From: Pirellulaceae bacterium
Lineage (GTDB): Bacteria > Planctomycetota > Planctomycetia > Pirellulales > Pirellulaceae
Direction: 5' to 3'
Assembly: GCA_022448645.1 (NCBI GenBank)
Contig: JAKVBZ010000023.1
Span: forward strand, 1-61,113
Length of the DNA stretch: 61,113 nucleotides
Both the position numbers and the translations under genes were made by a program. The notes beneath the pieces are model-generated. The model made no database searches and had not been told where the DNA came from. It saw only the letters and a program-made list of their open reading frames with translations. Below are positions 26,200 through 34,986 of the stretch, one piece after another; positions within the stretch are counted from its first letter, which is position 1; each line of letters starts with the position of its first letter.

Positions 26200-27807
26200 A
26201 TGTTTGAGACACACTTTTCTCAGATTGACGCAGCCATTGTGATCGCTTATCTGATCGGCACCGTGCTGCTGGGCATCTACGTTAACCGGCACATTCACAA
26301 TTCGGCCGGATATCTAATAGGAGGACGAGCTGCTGGAACCGCATTGAACGCGGCGACGTACATTGGTACCGAACTGGGTCTGGTCACGGTGATGTACGCG
26401 GCAGCCGAAGGGTTTCAGGCTGGCTTTGCATTCCTGATAACACCATTGCTATGGAGTGTCATTGCGATCTTGATCGGTGTGTCCGGCATCGGAGTTGTGC
26501 GTTTACGTCGCATGAAGTTGACAACACTTTCAGAATACTTCGAAATCCGCTTTGGGCGGAATGTTCGGATCACAGCAGGCGTTATTTGCTTTGTCGCAGG
26601 TGTGGTGAACATGAGCCCGTTCCCCAAAATGGGTGCCACATTCCTCACCTACGCGACAGGCTATGGTGGTGTAGAAGATGTCGAACTGATCATTAAAGTC
26701 ATCACAACACTGCTCGTGGTGCTAGTCTTGGCCTACACGATTTTGGGCGGCATGGTAGCCGTCATCGTCACGGATTACATTCAGTTCATCGTCATCGGCC
26801 TGGGCATGACGTTGGGATTGGGATATTGTTTCAACCACCCCGAACTCAGCTGGGAAAGCGTGACCCAAGGCTGGTTCGCTGTCAGAGGCGAAGCTGCATT
26901 TAATCCAACGTTGTCTCAAAATTACGGTTGGGCCTATGTCCTTTCACAAGTCTTTGTGGCGTCGGCGGCAATTATGTGTTGGGCTCCGAATACAACACGG
27001 TCCCTAACCACCGACAGCGAGGCTACCACGCGTCGAACGTTTTTATTGGCCTCAACCGGTCTCTTCTCACGATTTGCCATTCCCGGATTATGGGGTTTGG
27101 TAGCTTACATTTTTTTGACGTTGCCTTCCGGTCCCGAAGGATTAGCCGCGTATTTCGGTCCCGACGCCATGGCCGCCAATCCAGAACGAGCCAACTATGG
27201 GATGCCGTTGTTGTTGGGCAAGCTGATTCCCACGGGATTGTTGGGGTTCCTGATGGCCGGGCTGATGGCAGCCTTCATGTCGACTCACGACAGCTATCTA
27301 TTAGCTTTCGCGACGGTCGGATCCCAAGACGTCATCCAGCCGTTGCTGGGACGTAAGCTAACAAGCCAAGAAAGCATTCGCATTACCAGGTGGTTAGTCC
27401 TATTGATAGGGATCACACTCATCCTGGTTGGCATTTGGTTTTCGTTGCCCGATGAAATATGGCCTTACCTGATCATTACAGGATCAGTATGGCTGAGCGG
27501 TGCCACGACCTGCTTTCTGGGAGGAATGTACTGGAAACGAGCCTCGTCAACGGGAGCCATGATCGGTTTGATCGGAGGATTCGTCCACATCACTGCTTTG
27601 TTCGCCACAAACATCCAGCATCAGCTGGCATCCTGGCTAGGCCATCTCGATGAGGCGGGAAGTGTGGAGGTAACACGCGTCGCCGAATATGTCAATAATC
27701 ACACGATCATGTTAGCCAGCTATCTACTGGTAATCGTATTGTTTATCGTTGGCTCTCTGGTATTTCCTGACAGACAACCGCAAATTATCACCGAGGGAGA
27801 CGATTGA
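26200..27807 (+). CDS. Sodium:solute symporter (SSS family)
   Basis: A 535-residue inner-membrane protein with about thirteen helices. The N-terminus (AAIVIAYLIGTVLLGIYVNR) and the motif region SAGYLIGGRAAGTALNAATY match SSS transporters, as do MGATFLTYATGYGG and the conserved GGMVAVIVTDYIQFIVIGLG in helix 5-6. The family couples uptake of sugars, nucleosides or organic acids to a sodium gradient. The substrate is unknown; planctomycete copies often sit near carbohydrate genes. Its TGA shares one base with the ATG of a small membrane-protein gene (TGATG), suggesting a two-component transporter. Confidence 0.92.
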   Translation: MFETHFSQIDAAIVIAYLIGTVLLGIYVNRHIHNSAGYLIGGRAAGTALNAATYIGTELGLVTVMYAAAEGFQAGFAFLITPLLWSVIAILIGVSGIGVVRLRRMKLTTLSEYFEIRFGRNVRITAGVICFVAGVVNMSPFPKMGATFLTYATGYGGVEDVELIIKVITTLLVVLVLAYTILGGMVAVIVTDYIQFIVIGLGMTLGLGYCFNHPELSWESVTQGWFAVRGEAAFNPTLSQNYGWAYVLSQVFVASAAIMCWAPNTTRSLTTDSEATTRRTFLLASTGLFSRFAIPGLWGLVAYIFLTLPSGPEGLAAYFGPDAMAANPERANYGMPLLLGKLIPTGLLGFLMAGLMAAFMSTHDSYLLAFATVGSQDVIQPLLGRKLTSQESIRITRWLVLLIGITLILVGIWFSLPDEIWPYLIITGSVWLSGATTCFLGGMYWKRASSTGAMIGLIGGFVHITALFATNIQHQLASWLGHLDEAGSVEVTRVAEYVNNHTIMLASYLLVIVLFIVGSLVFPDRQPQIITEGDD

Positions 27808-27974
27808 TGTTGGCAACAATTCCTTGGTTGCGATTTTGGGAAATCGTATTGTGTGTCGGCATTGGCTCGTTCATTCTGCTGATCCTCGTGGTGATTCCGC
27901 TGGGTGCACGCGACATCAAACGCATGTTTGCACGGTTGGACGACAGCGCAGTGTCAGATGAAAACGACCTTTAA
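27807..27974 (+). CDS. 55-aa membrane protein, probable symporter accessory subunit
   Basis: The frame starts with the ATG of the TGATG overlap at 27807-27809 and ends at TAA 27972-27974. The product has one membrane helix (about 10-33: FWEIVLCVGIGSFILLILVV), then GARDIKRMFARLDDSAVSDE, a short basic then acidic cytoplasmic tail. It is too short for routine gene calling. Small accessory proteins directly after SSS symporters are known in other bacteria, so a role in assembly or stability of the transporter is likely, though no homologue can be confirmed here. Confidence 0.75.
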   Translation: MLATIPWLRFWEIVLCVGIGSFILLILVVIPLGARDIKRMFARLDDSAVSDENDL

Positions 27975-28288
27975 AACGCATGAGTGTGGCATAGCGAGAA
28001 CATAGATCTCTCTTGTTCAGACTTCGGGTCAGCCTGGTTTTGAAACCCTGCCTCAGAAGTCGCTTGCAGCAGATCATGGTAACCGGACGCGTTTGCAGGC
28101 TGTTGAGCTACTGGTCTTTTTTCAGAGGTCGAGGCTCCTGCTGAACTTAAACACGTTAGAAACCTATCCTACTCAGCTCAGCATGAGCTTCGCCCTCCCA
28201 TTTACAATTCATCCAACAGCCCATCCGCTTTAGATTTCGATTCTTACGAACTTACGACTCAGGACAACAGAAACAAACCAAAAGCACC
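27975..28288. other. Intergenic region, no gene seen
   Basis: All frames are broken. A short inverted pair (GGCTGTTG near 28100 and CAACAGCC near 28213) brackets about 120 bp, possibly a small mobile or structural repeat, but the arms are too short to claim. Confidence 0.5.
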
Positions 28289-28630
28289 ATGTCGACTATC
28301 ACGATCTATCACAATCCTCGTTGCAGCAAAAGCCGTACAACTTTAGCGTTGTTGCGTGAAAACGGTTACGACCCAGACGTTATCGAGTATCTCATTGATC
28401 CCCCCGACGTTAAGACGATCAAGGGTCTGCTTAAAAAACTGGGAATGCAGCCTGTAGAATTAATTCGTCAGAAAGAACATCGCTCGTTGGATTTACCACC
28501 GACGAATGATCCGGACGAATTGACAACTCGGATGGCCGCACATCCTGAAATCATCCAACGTCCCATTGTGGTCAAGGGAAATCAGGCTCGACTTGGTCGA
28601 CCGCCAGAAAACGTAAGCGACTTGCTGTAA
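28289..28630 (+). CDS. arsC: Arsenate reductase, glutaredoxin-dependent (ArsC/Spx fold)
   Basis: A 113-residue cytoplasmic protein of full family length. The catalytic Cys12 lies in HNPRCSKSR, the family loop. The arginines that bind arsenate are present at Arg60 (VELIRQKE), Arg91 (QRPIVV) and Arg101/Arg104 (ARLGRPPE). It reduces arsenate to arsenite with glutathione and glutaredoxin in the classical enzyme. No arsB, acr3 or arsR is nearby, so it may serve in general stress or act with an efflux pump elsewhere. It stands alone on the plus strand. Confidence 0.93.
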   Translation: MSTITIYHNPRCSKSRTTLALLRENGYDPDVIEYLIDPPDVKTIKGLLKKLGMQPVELIRQKEHRSLDLPPTNDPDELTTRMAAHPEIIQRPIVVKGNQARLGRPPENVSDLL

Positions 28631-28700
28631 TCCATTGCCCACTTCGTCATCAAAACGTGGACGCTCTGCTCCTTGTTCGTGGAAACTGCACGCACTCTAT

Positions 28701-29135
28701 TCACTGACCAATCTTTCCGCCATCGCATCGTGTGATCGCAACGACAGCTGGACGAGGTGGGATGTTTTCTTGAAAATCTGGCCAACGAGTGGATGGCTTG
28801 AGAAATACAGAGTCCGGGTGTTGTACCGAAACGAACAAGGTTCTGTTATCAGGAGTCAAGCACACGCCGCTCACCGAACTACCGCGTGGCCCACGAAAAA
28901 ACAACTTGGGCAGAGCCCGGCCTGATCCTTGTGTATCCAGAGCATAAATTCCATCACCAAATCCGGTTAACTCATGGTCGCTGTCAGTGGTGAGCCACAA
29001 CCGACCCTGATCATCGAATGCTCCATGATCGGGGCGTGAAAACCAGCCATCTGTAGTTACTTCGACGTGATAACTAGTCTGATCGGCAACGTTGGCAGGA
29101 TCTCCCGCTCGCAAAAAACAGCAATCGTTCGCCAC
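28701..29135 (-). pseudogene. C-terminal remnant of a PhoX/DUF839 phosphatase-like protein
   Basis: About 144 codons: FSRPDHGAFDDQGRLWLTTD, ALPKLFFRGPRGSSVSGVCL, TPDNRTLFVSVQHPDS and WPDFQENIPPRPAVVAITR. This is the end of a DUF839 (PhoX alkaline phosphatase-like) beta-propeller (PDNLxFDxxGRLWIxTDG, GPxGxEVTGxxFTPDxxTLFVxIQHPG). Several hundred residues and the Tat signal are missing on the 5' side, where sequence becomes unrecognisable. A GTG at the upstream end is not a credible start. It is a gene fragment. Confidence 0.72.
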
Positions 29136-29411
29136 TGAGACTCAGATCACCTCAGCCAAGCTAGATTCAAAACAGGTAGAGTATGCAGCAACCAATGGCA
29201 GTAAACGCCACGATGACGCGCCAATCCCACGCTGCAGGACAATCCTGTACCACGTCTGGGGCAGCGGATAGAGACCTAAAATGGATTCTTACCAAAGGAT
29301 TCAATTCCCTCAATTGCACGGCGCTCACTCCTTTGAGTATGTGTCAGTTAGATCGCCATGGAACTTAGACATCGTGCATGAATATTAAATAAAGAGCGTG
29401 TTAAGAAATCG

Positions 29412-30662
29412 TTAATCCCCAGATTTGAGCCTTATATAGCCCCGAAAAACAGAGAAATCGATGATTAACCAGGCCACCACCAAAGCCACCACCAGCCAGG
29501 AAAATTGAAAAACAGCAATCCAAGGTGACAACACCACCAACAACACACCCGCCATTGCCTCGGCCAATGGCTTGACGATCCCAGCGACCATGGTAATGGA
29601 TTGCCGACGTAACCCAACGTCTAGAGGACTGTAGAGGACTTGGATCGAGGGATCATGCATGCTCCTGCGGAACATATCACACCCCTTGGTCATCGTCATC
29701 GTCCACAGCGGCAATCGCCCGATCGAAAATACAACGGCTGTCACCATCGAGATCATCAATGCGACAGGAAAAACGAGTAGACCAACGAGGACTCCACGAC
29801 GCTGCAGGACATGCCCGGTCACGACAAATTGCAGTATTCCGGTCAATAAGTAAACGGCCCCATAAAAGAACCCAAAATATTGTGCCATCAATTCTTCATC
29901 TCGAAGTAATTCCGTGGCAGCCGTCACCTTCCATTGATATTCCACGACAGTCGCTACCAAGACACTCAACAAAACGACGCCGGCGATGCCAAGCACAAAA
30001 CTCGACCGCAGAGCATCAAATAATCGTGGTCTTTCCACATTTTGCTGCTCCATTTCAGGATCATCAAAGATTCGCTCACTCTGCCGAGGAAGCAGGATAA
30101 CAGGAACGATCGTCATCAGATCGATGATGGCTGCTGCATACATCAACATCTCGACTTCGATCATTTTCGAAACAAAGCCGATTGAGAGCCCCACAACGAT
30201 TCCTGCCAAGGTAGCGCCGGCTCCAACAAGTCCCACGAAACGCTCCGGCCGGTGGGTAAACTGTTCGTTGAACAGCGTAGCAAATTGAATGGTACCCAAA
30301 CTGCCACGAACTTGTGCCAACAAGTACACTCCAGCAAACACGGCTAAGGATCCGGAAAACTCGTTCATCAGCGTGGGCACCAGAGCCGAACTGATCCCCA
30401 ACAGGATCAGCGTGAGAATGACCACTTGCTTCAATGCCATCCGTCGCACCACAGCACCGTACATCACAGATGTCAATGCCACGACTCCGGCGGTCACCAT
30501 ATACATTGCCGGAAGTCGATCTGGACCGATGTGGCTAAGAAATGCGCTATCTGCAATCGTGCGCGCGATAACGTATGCCGCCGCATTTCCAAAACCATAC
30601 GAAAACAGCAGAATGACCTGTCCGCGATGGCCCTGTCGATGTGAAGAATCTTGAGAAATCAA
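29412..30662 (-). CDS. Membrane transporter, MFS/Npt (ATP:ADP translocase)-like
   Basis: A 416-residue polytopic protein with about eleven to twelve helices. The opening GQVILLFSYGFGNAAAYVIA and RTIADSAFLSHIG, and the FRRSMHDPSIQVLYSPLDVG segment late in the protein, resemble nucleotide-transporter-related MFS proteins found in free-living bacteria. These relatives usually do not exchange ATP, and their substrate is unknown. A long central loop with acidic residues (RQSERIFDDPEMEQQNVERP) separates two six-helix halves. The start is TTG at 30662, since TAG lies in frame upstream; it begins 29 bp after the stop of the isomerase gene, and the two are likely co-transcribed. Confidence 0.75.
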   Translation of the reverse strand: MISQDSSHRQGHRGQVILLFSYGFGNAAAYVIARTIADSAFLSHIGPDRLPAMYMVTAGVVALTSVMYGAVVRRMALKQVVILTLILLGISSALVPTLMNEFSGSLAVFAGVYLLAQVRGSLGTIQFATLFNEQFTHRPERFVGLVGAGATLAGIVVGLSIGFVSKMIEVEMLMYAAAIIDLMTIVPVILLPRQSERIFDDPEMEQQNVERPRLFDALRSSFVLGIAGVVLLSVLVATVVEYQWKVTAATELLRDEELMAQYFGFFYGAVYLLTGILQFVVTGHVLQRRGVLVGLLVFPVALMISMVTAVVFSIGRLPLWTMTMTKGCDMFRRSMHDPSIQVLYSPLDVGLRRQSITMVAGIVKPLAEAMAGVLLVVLSPWIAVFQFSWLVVALVVAWLIIDFSVFRGYIRLKSGD

Positions 30663-30691
30663 GGGTGGCTACGTCGGCGTGAATATTTGGA

Positions 30692-31666
30692 TTAGTTCGC
30701 AGCGTCCATGTTGTTAAGCGATTTCGCAACCACCTGCCGGCACTTCTGTAAGCCAGTCCGTGCTACGGTGTGGGCATCCTGCTTCCAATAGTCTCGATTG
30801 AACAATTCCAGCGACAACATACAACTGATACCATTGGCGTGCAAAGTCGATAATATCTCTTGCCATGGGGCCACACCATCCCCTGGATAGACACGATGAG
30901 CATCGGTCAGCTGTTCTCGAGGCGGGATCGCCGGAAAGTCATTCACGTGAAAACAATGCACGGCGCGCGGCCCCAATAGTTTTAACCCAGCGAAATCGGA
31001 GCCACCTTTGTAGAGATGGTACACATCCGGAAGCAGGCAGGCATCCGGATCACCCGCTTCGACGGCCACACAAACCGCTTCGCCCAGGCGGGAAAGGTTT
31101 CGCGAGAACCCCCAAACTTCGACTTGAGGCACCACTCCAACCTGCCGGCCAACCTCCAGAAGCTTGGCATAACGTTCGGCAATCGCCAAAATTGATAGTT
31201 TCTCATCGCCGTCGGTTGCGCCTACAGGCGGTGCTGCGATGTGCGTCCCGCCTATCGCAGCCAACATTTCCATATCTCGTTTCGCTTGCTCCAAGCCTTT
31301 GGCTCGCCGCGTAGGATCGTCCACAATCCACTCGGCAAATCCAATCGCACTCGGCACCTCCAAATCCAAATCCGCGCACCGCTTCTTCATGTCCTTCAAG
31401 GGTTTTCCGGATCCACGGTACTGCTCAATGTCACCGATCCACGGTTCGATTCCGTCGTAGCCGGCAGCCGCCGCAATGTCAATTTGAGTTGCCAGATCAC
31501 GCGTCTGCTTTCGAATCGTGCTCGTGTTCAAACCATATCGAAATGCTGAGGCTGTCCGCGTCTCACGGCCCCCCCCAAACGAAGGTACCGCCCCCCCCAC
31601 CGCAGCGGCTCCGACTCCAGCCAGCGATCCCGCGAATAGCCCGCGACGAGAGAATCGTTGATTCAT
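30692..31666 (-). CDS. Sugar phosphate isomerase/epimerase, Tat-exported
   Basis: A 324-residue xylose-isomerase-like TIM barrel. A twin-arginine leader (NQRFSRRGLFAGSLAGVGAA) precedes the barrel. Metal-site candidates are Glu in GYDGIEPWIG, Glu in PQVEVWGFSRN, Asp-His in LLPDVYHLYKGG, His in HCFHVNDFPA and Glu in MLSLELFNRDYW. The family isomerises, epimerises or dehydrates sugars and keto-sugars. It lies 26 bp downstream of aroE on the same strand and 29 bp upstream of the transporter gene, making a three-gene unit. Two C-rich runs near 31569 and 31591 encode Gly-Gly-Gly and Gly-Gly-Ala in the leader and could slip. Confidence 0.87.
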   Translation of the reverse strand: MNQRFSRRGLFAGSLAGVGAAAVGGAVPSFGGGRETRTASAFRYGLNTSTIRKQTRDLATQIDIAAAAGYDGIEPWIGDIEQYRGSGKPLKDMKKRCADLDLEVPSAIGFAEWIVDDPTRRAKGLEQAKRDMEMLAAIGGTHIAAPPVGATDGDEKLSILAIAERYAKLLEVGRQVGVVPQVEVWGFSRNLSRLGEAVCVAVEAGDPDACLLPDVYHLYKGGSDFAGLKLLGPRAVHCFHVNDFPAIPPREQLTDAHRVYPGDGVAPWQEILSTLHANGISCMLSLELFNRDYWKQDAHTVARTGLQKCRQVVAKSLNNMDAAN

Positions 31667-31692
31667 AGGATGCTCCGTGGAGAATATGCTTT

Positions 31693-32553
31693 CTATGGTG
31701 CGCCAAAGATATCTTCCAGCGCTTTTCGCATGGGTCCGGTTTCCGGGTCCACGCCGGTCCAGTACTCGATAGCCACCACACCTTGATTGACAAGCATGCC
31801 AAGGCCATCAATCACTCTGCAACCGTTGGACTCGGCGTCTCGAACCAGTCGAGTCGTTAGTGGGTTGGGAATCACATCACATACGACCATGTGGGACTGC
31901 AGGCTGTCGACATTCAGCGGAATCCGCGCATCGACGTCGGGATAGAGACCAATCGATGTGGCATTGACGACCACTTCGGCATCCTCCGGAACACGGTAAT
32001 CACCTTCCCATAAAACGAATTCTGCTTCGGCGGGGACTCGGTCGTTCAGCAAGTCTACAAGTTCCCGACCTCTCTGTTCGCTACGATTTACGATCCGTAT
32101 CTTGGGAACACCTGCCAATGCCAGTTCGACAGCAATGGCGCGTGCAGCACCTCCGGCACCCAATATAACCACATTCTTTCCTGAGGGGTCCGTTGTTTCA
32201 CTCAGCGATTTAACGAATCCCTTTCCATCGGTATTCTCACCCACGAGCGCATCGCCACGACGTACCACACAGTTGACTGCCTCCATCAAGGATGCCGACT
32301 CGCCCAAACCGTCCAAGTGCTGTATCACGGATACCTTATGGGGAATGGTGAGGTTAAAACCTCGAAACCCCATAGCTCGTGCTCCCCGAACGGCATCCGC
32401 CAAACCCTCAGGCGCCACTTCAATCGTCAAATACCGCCAAAACAAATCATGATGGCGGTAGGCCGCTTCGATCATCGCCTGTGTCGGATTCTCCGAAGCG
32501 GGTTGACCGAAAAAACCCGTGAGTTCCTGCTTGAAGTTCAATTCTTGAGCCAT
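31693..32553 (-). CDS. aroE: Shikimate dehydrogenase
   Basis: A 286-residue cytoplasmic enzyme. I start at ATG 32553 (MAQELNFKQELTGFFGQP), because the frame upstream to 32601 lacks homology. Typical sites are seen: the shikimate-binding NLTIPHK with its catalytic Lys (about 72-78), NTDGKGF with Asp (about 108-114), the NADP loop GAGGAARAIAVEL (about 131-143), NRSEQRGREL and NATSIGLYP. It reduces 3-dehydroshikimate to shikimate with NADPH, the fourth step of the aromatic pathway. The usual SxS shikimate-binding pair near the N-terminus is less clear (GQPASENPTQAMIEAA), so a quinate/shikimate-type variant is possible. Confidence 0.92.
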   Translation of the reverse strand: MAQELNFKQELTGFFGQPASENPTQAMIEAAYRHHDLFWRYLTIEVAPEGLADAVRGARAMGFRGFNLTIPHKVSVIQHLDGLGESASLMEAVNCVVRRGDALVGENTDGKGFVKSLSETTDPSGKNVVILGAGGAARAIAVELALAGVPKIRIVNRSEQRGRELVDLLNDRVPAEAEFVLWEGDYRVPEDAEVVVNATSIGLYPDVDARIPLNVDSLQSHMVVCDVIPNPLTTRLVRDAESNGCRVIDGLGMLVNQGVVAIEYWTGVDPETGPMRKALEDIFGAP

Positions 32554-32639
32554 AGTACTTTCTCTTTCACTGGTGCCTACACTGCGCGCAGGATAACACA
32601 AATCGTTGGATTGCTAAATTGTGATATTGTTGTATCCGC

Positions 32640-32888
32640 CTAACCACATCTGCAACCACATGTCGGGTGTAATTTGTTAAAGGGTGGAACAAGTTGACAA
32701 GCTGGAAGCTTGCCCGTACGGAAGAATTCACCCTCCCAGAAAACATCGCGGACGGCATTTTCGGAGAAGGGCACCATCGTTGCTGCCAGGTCAGACTCCT
32801 GCGCTTTGAGGCTGTTCCAAATCGCATTCATCGTCGCTAATTTTACAACCTGACCTTTGGATTGTGATCCTTGGGCTGGCCACTCCAT
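32640..32888 (-). CDS. Hypothetical small protein or gene fragment
   Basis: An 82-codon frame beginning MEWPAQGSQSKGQVV and containing LATMNAIWNSLKAQESDLAA and FSENAVRDVFWEGEFFRTGK. The composition is protein-like and the frame is open, but there is no clear ribosome binding site, signal or known motif. It may be the remains of a longer gene. I include it with low confidence. Confidence 0.25.
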   Translation of the reverse strand: MEWPAQGSQSKGQVVKLATMNAIWNSLKAQESDLAATMVPFSENAVRDVFWEGEFFRTGKLPACQLVPPFNKLHPTCGCRCG

Positions 32889-33149
32889 TTTTTTAATTTT
32901 CTTGAACTCGAACTGCCTCTTTATCCAGCCCCCTGGTTCTTTTTAGGAATGATCGTCGGAGTATGTGGCTTGAGACAACTCCGAGTACCAACGGGGAGGC
33001 ATGTGTGGCTCCGCAAAAAAGATCGTCCCATCGTTTACCGCCCTGCTGCGAGCACCAGCCTGGCCCGACAACTTTCAAATCGCCAGTGTCTAAGGCTGGA
33101 CGATAAACATCGTAAAGCCATCAGACAGGGTGGAAGCAGAGAGCCTGAC

Positions 33150-33746
33150 TTACAGTTTCCGGACAACACCAACAACAATCCCGGTAACCCGAGCATTGCG
33201 TGAATAGATTGGTGACATCGATCGGTTGGCTGGCTGTAGCCGAATCCGATTCTTTTCGGGGTACCAATATTTCAACGTTGCTTCTCCGTCGTCTGTCTCG
33301 GCAACCACCATTTGTCCGGACGAGGCATTACGTTGCTTTTTCACCACCACAAAATCGCCATCGTTGATGTGAGCGTCAATCATAGAATCGCCGCTGACTT
33401 TCAGTACAAACATATTCTTTTTAGAAAACATCGCCCCAAAGTCGACCCGGTCCGTTTGTTCATAGGCCGGATGCATGACTCCAGCAGCTACTTGTCCTGA
33501 CAACGGCAACCCTTTGTCCTCGACTTCAGGAGCCAATTGGATTGCCCGAGACATATTTGGCTCACGTGTGATCAACCCTTTTTTCTCCAGCGCCTTCAAA
33601 TGACACATCACACCATTGGGAGACTTAATATCAAAATGCTCGCCAATCTCACGCACCGTAGGACCATATCCTCGGTTTTGGATTTTGTCGCGAATGAAAT
33701 CAAAGACGAGCCGCTGGCGCTTGGTAAGCGAGTCCAATAATGACAT
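33150..33746 (-). CDS. lexA: LexA repressor, SOS regulator
   Basis: A 198-residue protein. ATG 33746 has GGAG nine bases upstream and opens MSLLDSLTKRQRLVFDFI. The winged helix-turn-helix is at about 28-60 (PTVREIGEHFDIKSPNGVMC). The self-cleavage site Ala88-Gly89 (SGQVAAGVM), Ser121 (KVSGDSMID) and Lys159 (EATLKYW) are all in place, so RecA-stimulated autocleavage is expected. It represses DNA-damage genes until cleaved. The gene is followed 260 bp on by other minus-strand sequence and is divergent from an unknown gene at 34121. A candidate promoter with two operator-like palindromes lies at 34021-34060. A 15-bp direct repeat (CGTATTCAAACTATC type, near 33847-33876) is in the leader. Confidence 0.95.
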   Translation of the reverse strand: MSLLDSLTKRQRLVFDFIRDKIQNRGYGPTVREIGEHFDIKSPNGVMCHLKALEKKGLITREPNMSRAIQLAPEVEDKGLPLSGQVAAGVMHPAYEQTDRVDFGAMFSKKNMFVLKVSGDSMIDAHINDGDFVVVKKQRNASSGQMVVAETDDGEATLKYWYPEKNRIRLQPANRSMSPIYSRNARVTGIVVGVVRKL

Positions 33747-34016
33747 AGTTTCTACTCCGTTAAAGCAAAACGCTGGTGAAATCACCTGCTGACGTCGCTG
33801 CATCAGTCAGAAAACAACAAGATTTCGTACTTCAAGTTTCCTTTTCCGTATTCAAACTATCCGTATTCAAACTACTTGACGGGACCTACAAATCCGCCAT
33901 AAAGAATTCAACCTTTTTACGCCACGATTCATCCGGTACTTCCCGAAATGTTTTACGAGCTAATCAGGTGTCACTCAAACTGGTAACCTGAACATCGGTA
34001 CCCAACCTGTACTGGT

Positions 34017-34060
34017 GTAATTTAATATACGCGTGTACACAGTCAACAGCATATGTACAC
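34017..34060 (-). promoter_or_regulatory. Candidate lexA promoter with paired LexA-like operators
   Basis: On the minus strand TTGACT (34046-34041) and TAAATT (34024-34019), 16 bp apart, form a plausible sigma-70 promoter directed at lexA. Two palindromes, GTGTACAC (34033-34040) and ATGTACAC (34053-34060), are centred 20 bp apart, about two helical turns. The first lies between the -35 and -10, the second just upstream of the -35. LexA usually represses its own gene, so these may be its operators. The leader would be about 270 bp. Confidence 0.5.
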
Positions 34061-34120
34061 TATTGGAAACTTTTCTGTAAAAAACTTCAAATCACCCACC
34101 TTTCCCAGGATTAAAACCTG

Positions 34121-34903
34121 ATGAAGACCGTCGATTTTTCTCGTTCGTTCCTTTATTTTTGCACGGACTGGGCTGAAAAGCCGTCGCGGACCGCTAGCCA
34201 CAAGCCTCCGTATGAACTGAATACACCTCGGATACAACTAGATTGCGTCTGTACGATCGAAGACGAACACGGTTTCCGTGAGGAATTTGTGCTGGGGGCC
34301 AATTGTAAGACCGAAATCGTTGGCGTGGATGCAAACATATGGTTGAACCCGAATGCTGATTTTGTACCTGTTCTGGGACGTGAAAAGATGCTGGCGATAA
34401 AAACTTATGATCGGGTGGGAACGACGGTCCCTTTTCACTCGGAATCCATGGGTGATCAACCGGATCGACAGATCAGCTTGTTGTCAGATGCCTTCACTCG
34501 TGCTGGATTTGACATTGCCCGCACGAAAGGAGAAGTGCTGGAAACGGCTGAAGACATTGTCAATGCGACGTTGGCCAACGAGGTGCTCGTCGCATCCACA
34601 CAGCTCAAGACACCGCGCTACACCGTCACGCTCGAATACCCCATTAAGACGATGAACGTGAATGAGCGTGACTGGGTCTATCAAACCGACACTGGCCCAG
34701 TTCTCATACCAGACTTAGACTTAGAACCCGTGGATTTGATTGCGGGCATGCAGCTAGCTTTTTCAGCGTTTAACTGTCCGGACTGGATCGAGTTCATCAT
34801 CCGAGTTCCTACTCCCATCGCGGATGGGATCAGCGTCTATCACTACTCACAGCCGACTCGCTGGGATGCGGTCAATCAGGTCATACGGCTACTTGTTACG
34901 TAG
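34121..34903 (+). CDS. Protein of unknown function, divergent from lexA
   Basis: A 260-residue soluble protein without signal peptide or membrane helix. The first 90 residues contain a beta-rich segment (IQLDCVCTIEDEHGFREEFV, VGVDANIWLNPNADFVPVLG) and the last 100 a second mixed domain (ISLLSDAFTRAGFDIARTKG, PDWIEFIIRVPTPIADGISV). No catalytic motif is visible and I do not recognise the family. It starts 60 bp from the candidate LexA operator pair, so DNA-damage control is possible. The gene stands alone, about 80 bp before the thioredoxin-like gene. Confidence 0.72.
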   Translation: MKTVDFSRSFLYFCTDWAEKPSRTASHKPPYELNTPRIQLDCVCTIEDEHGFREEFVLGANCKTEIVGVDANIWLNPNADFVPVLGREKMLAIKTYDRVGTTVPFHSESMGDQPDRQISLLSDAFTRAGFDIARTKGEVLETAEDIVNATLANEVLVASTQLKTPRYTVTLEYPIKTMNVNERDWVYQTDTGPVLIPDLDLEPVDLIAGMQLAFSAFNCPDWIEFIIRVPTPIADGISVYHYSQPTRWDAVNQVIRLLVT

Positions 34904-34986
34904 CTGTTACACGTCCCTGCGCCGATTATCGCTAGAATGCTTCTTGTGGGGCCGGGCACATGTCAAAGATCCCAGGAGAAGATGCG

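Noticed and set aside
28100..28220. Small transposon bounded by GGCTGTTG/CAACAGCC
   Set aside because: Arms of 8-9 bp are too short and no target duplication is seen.
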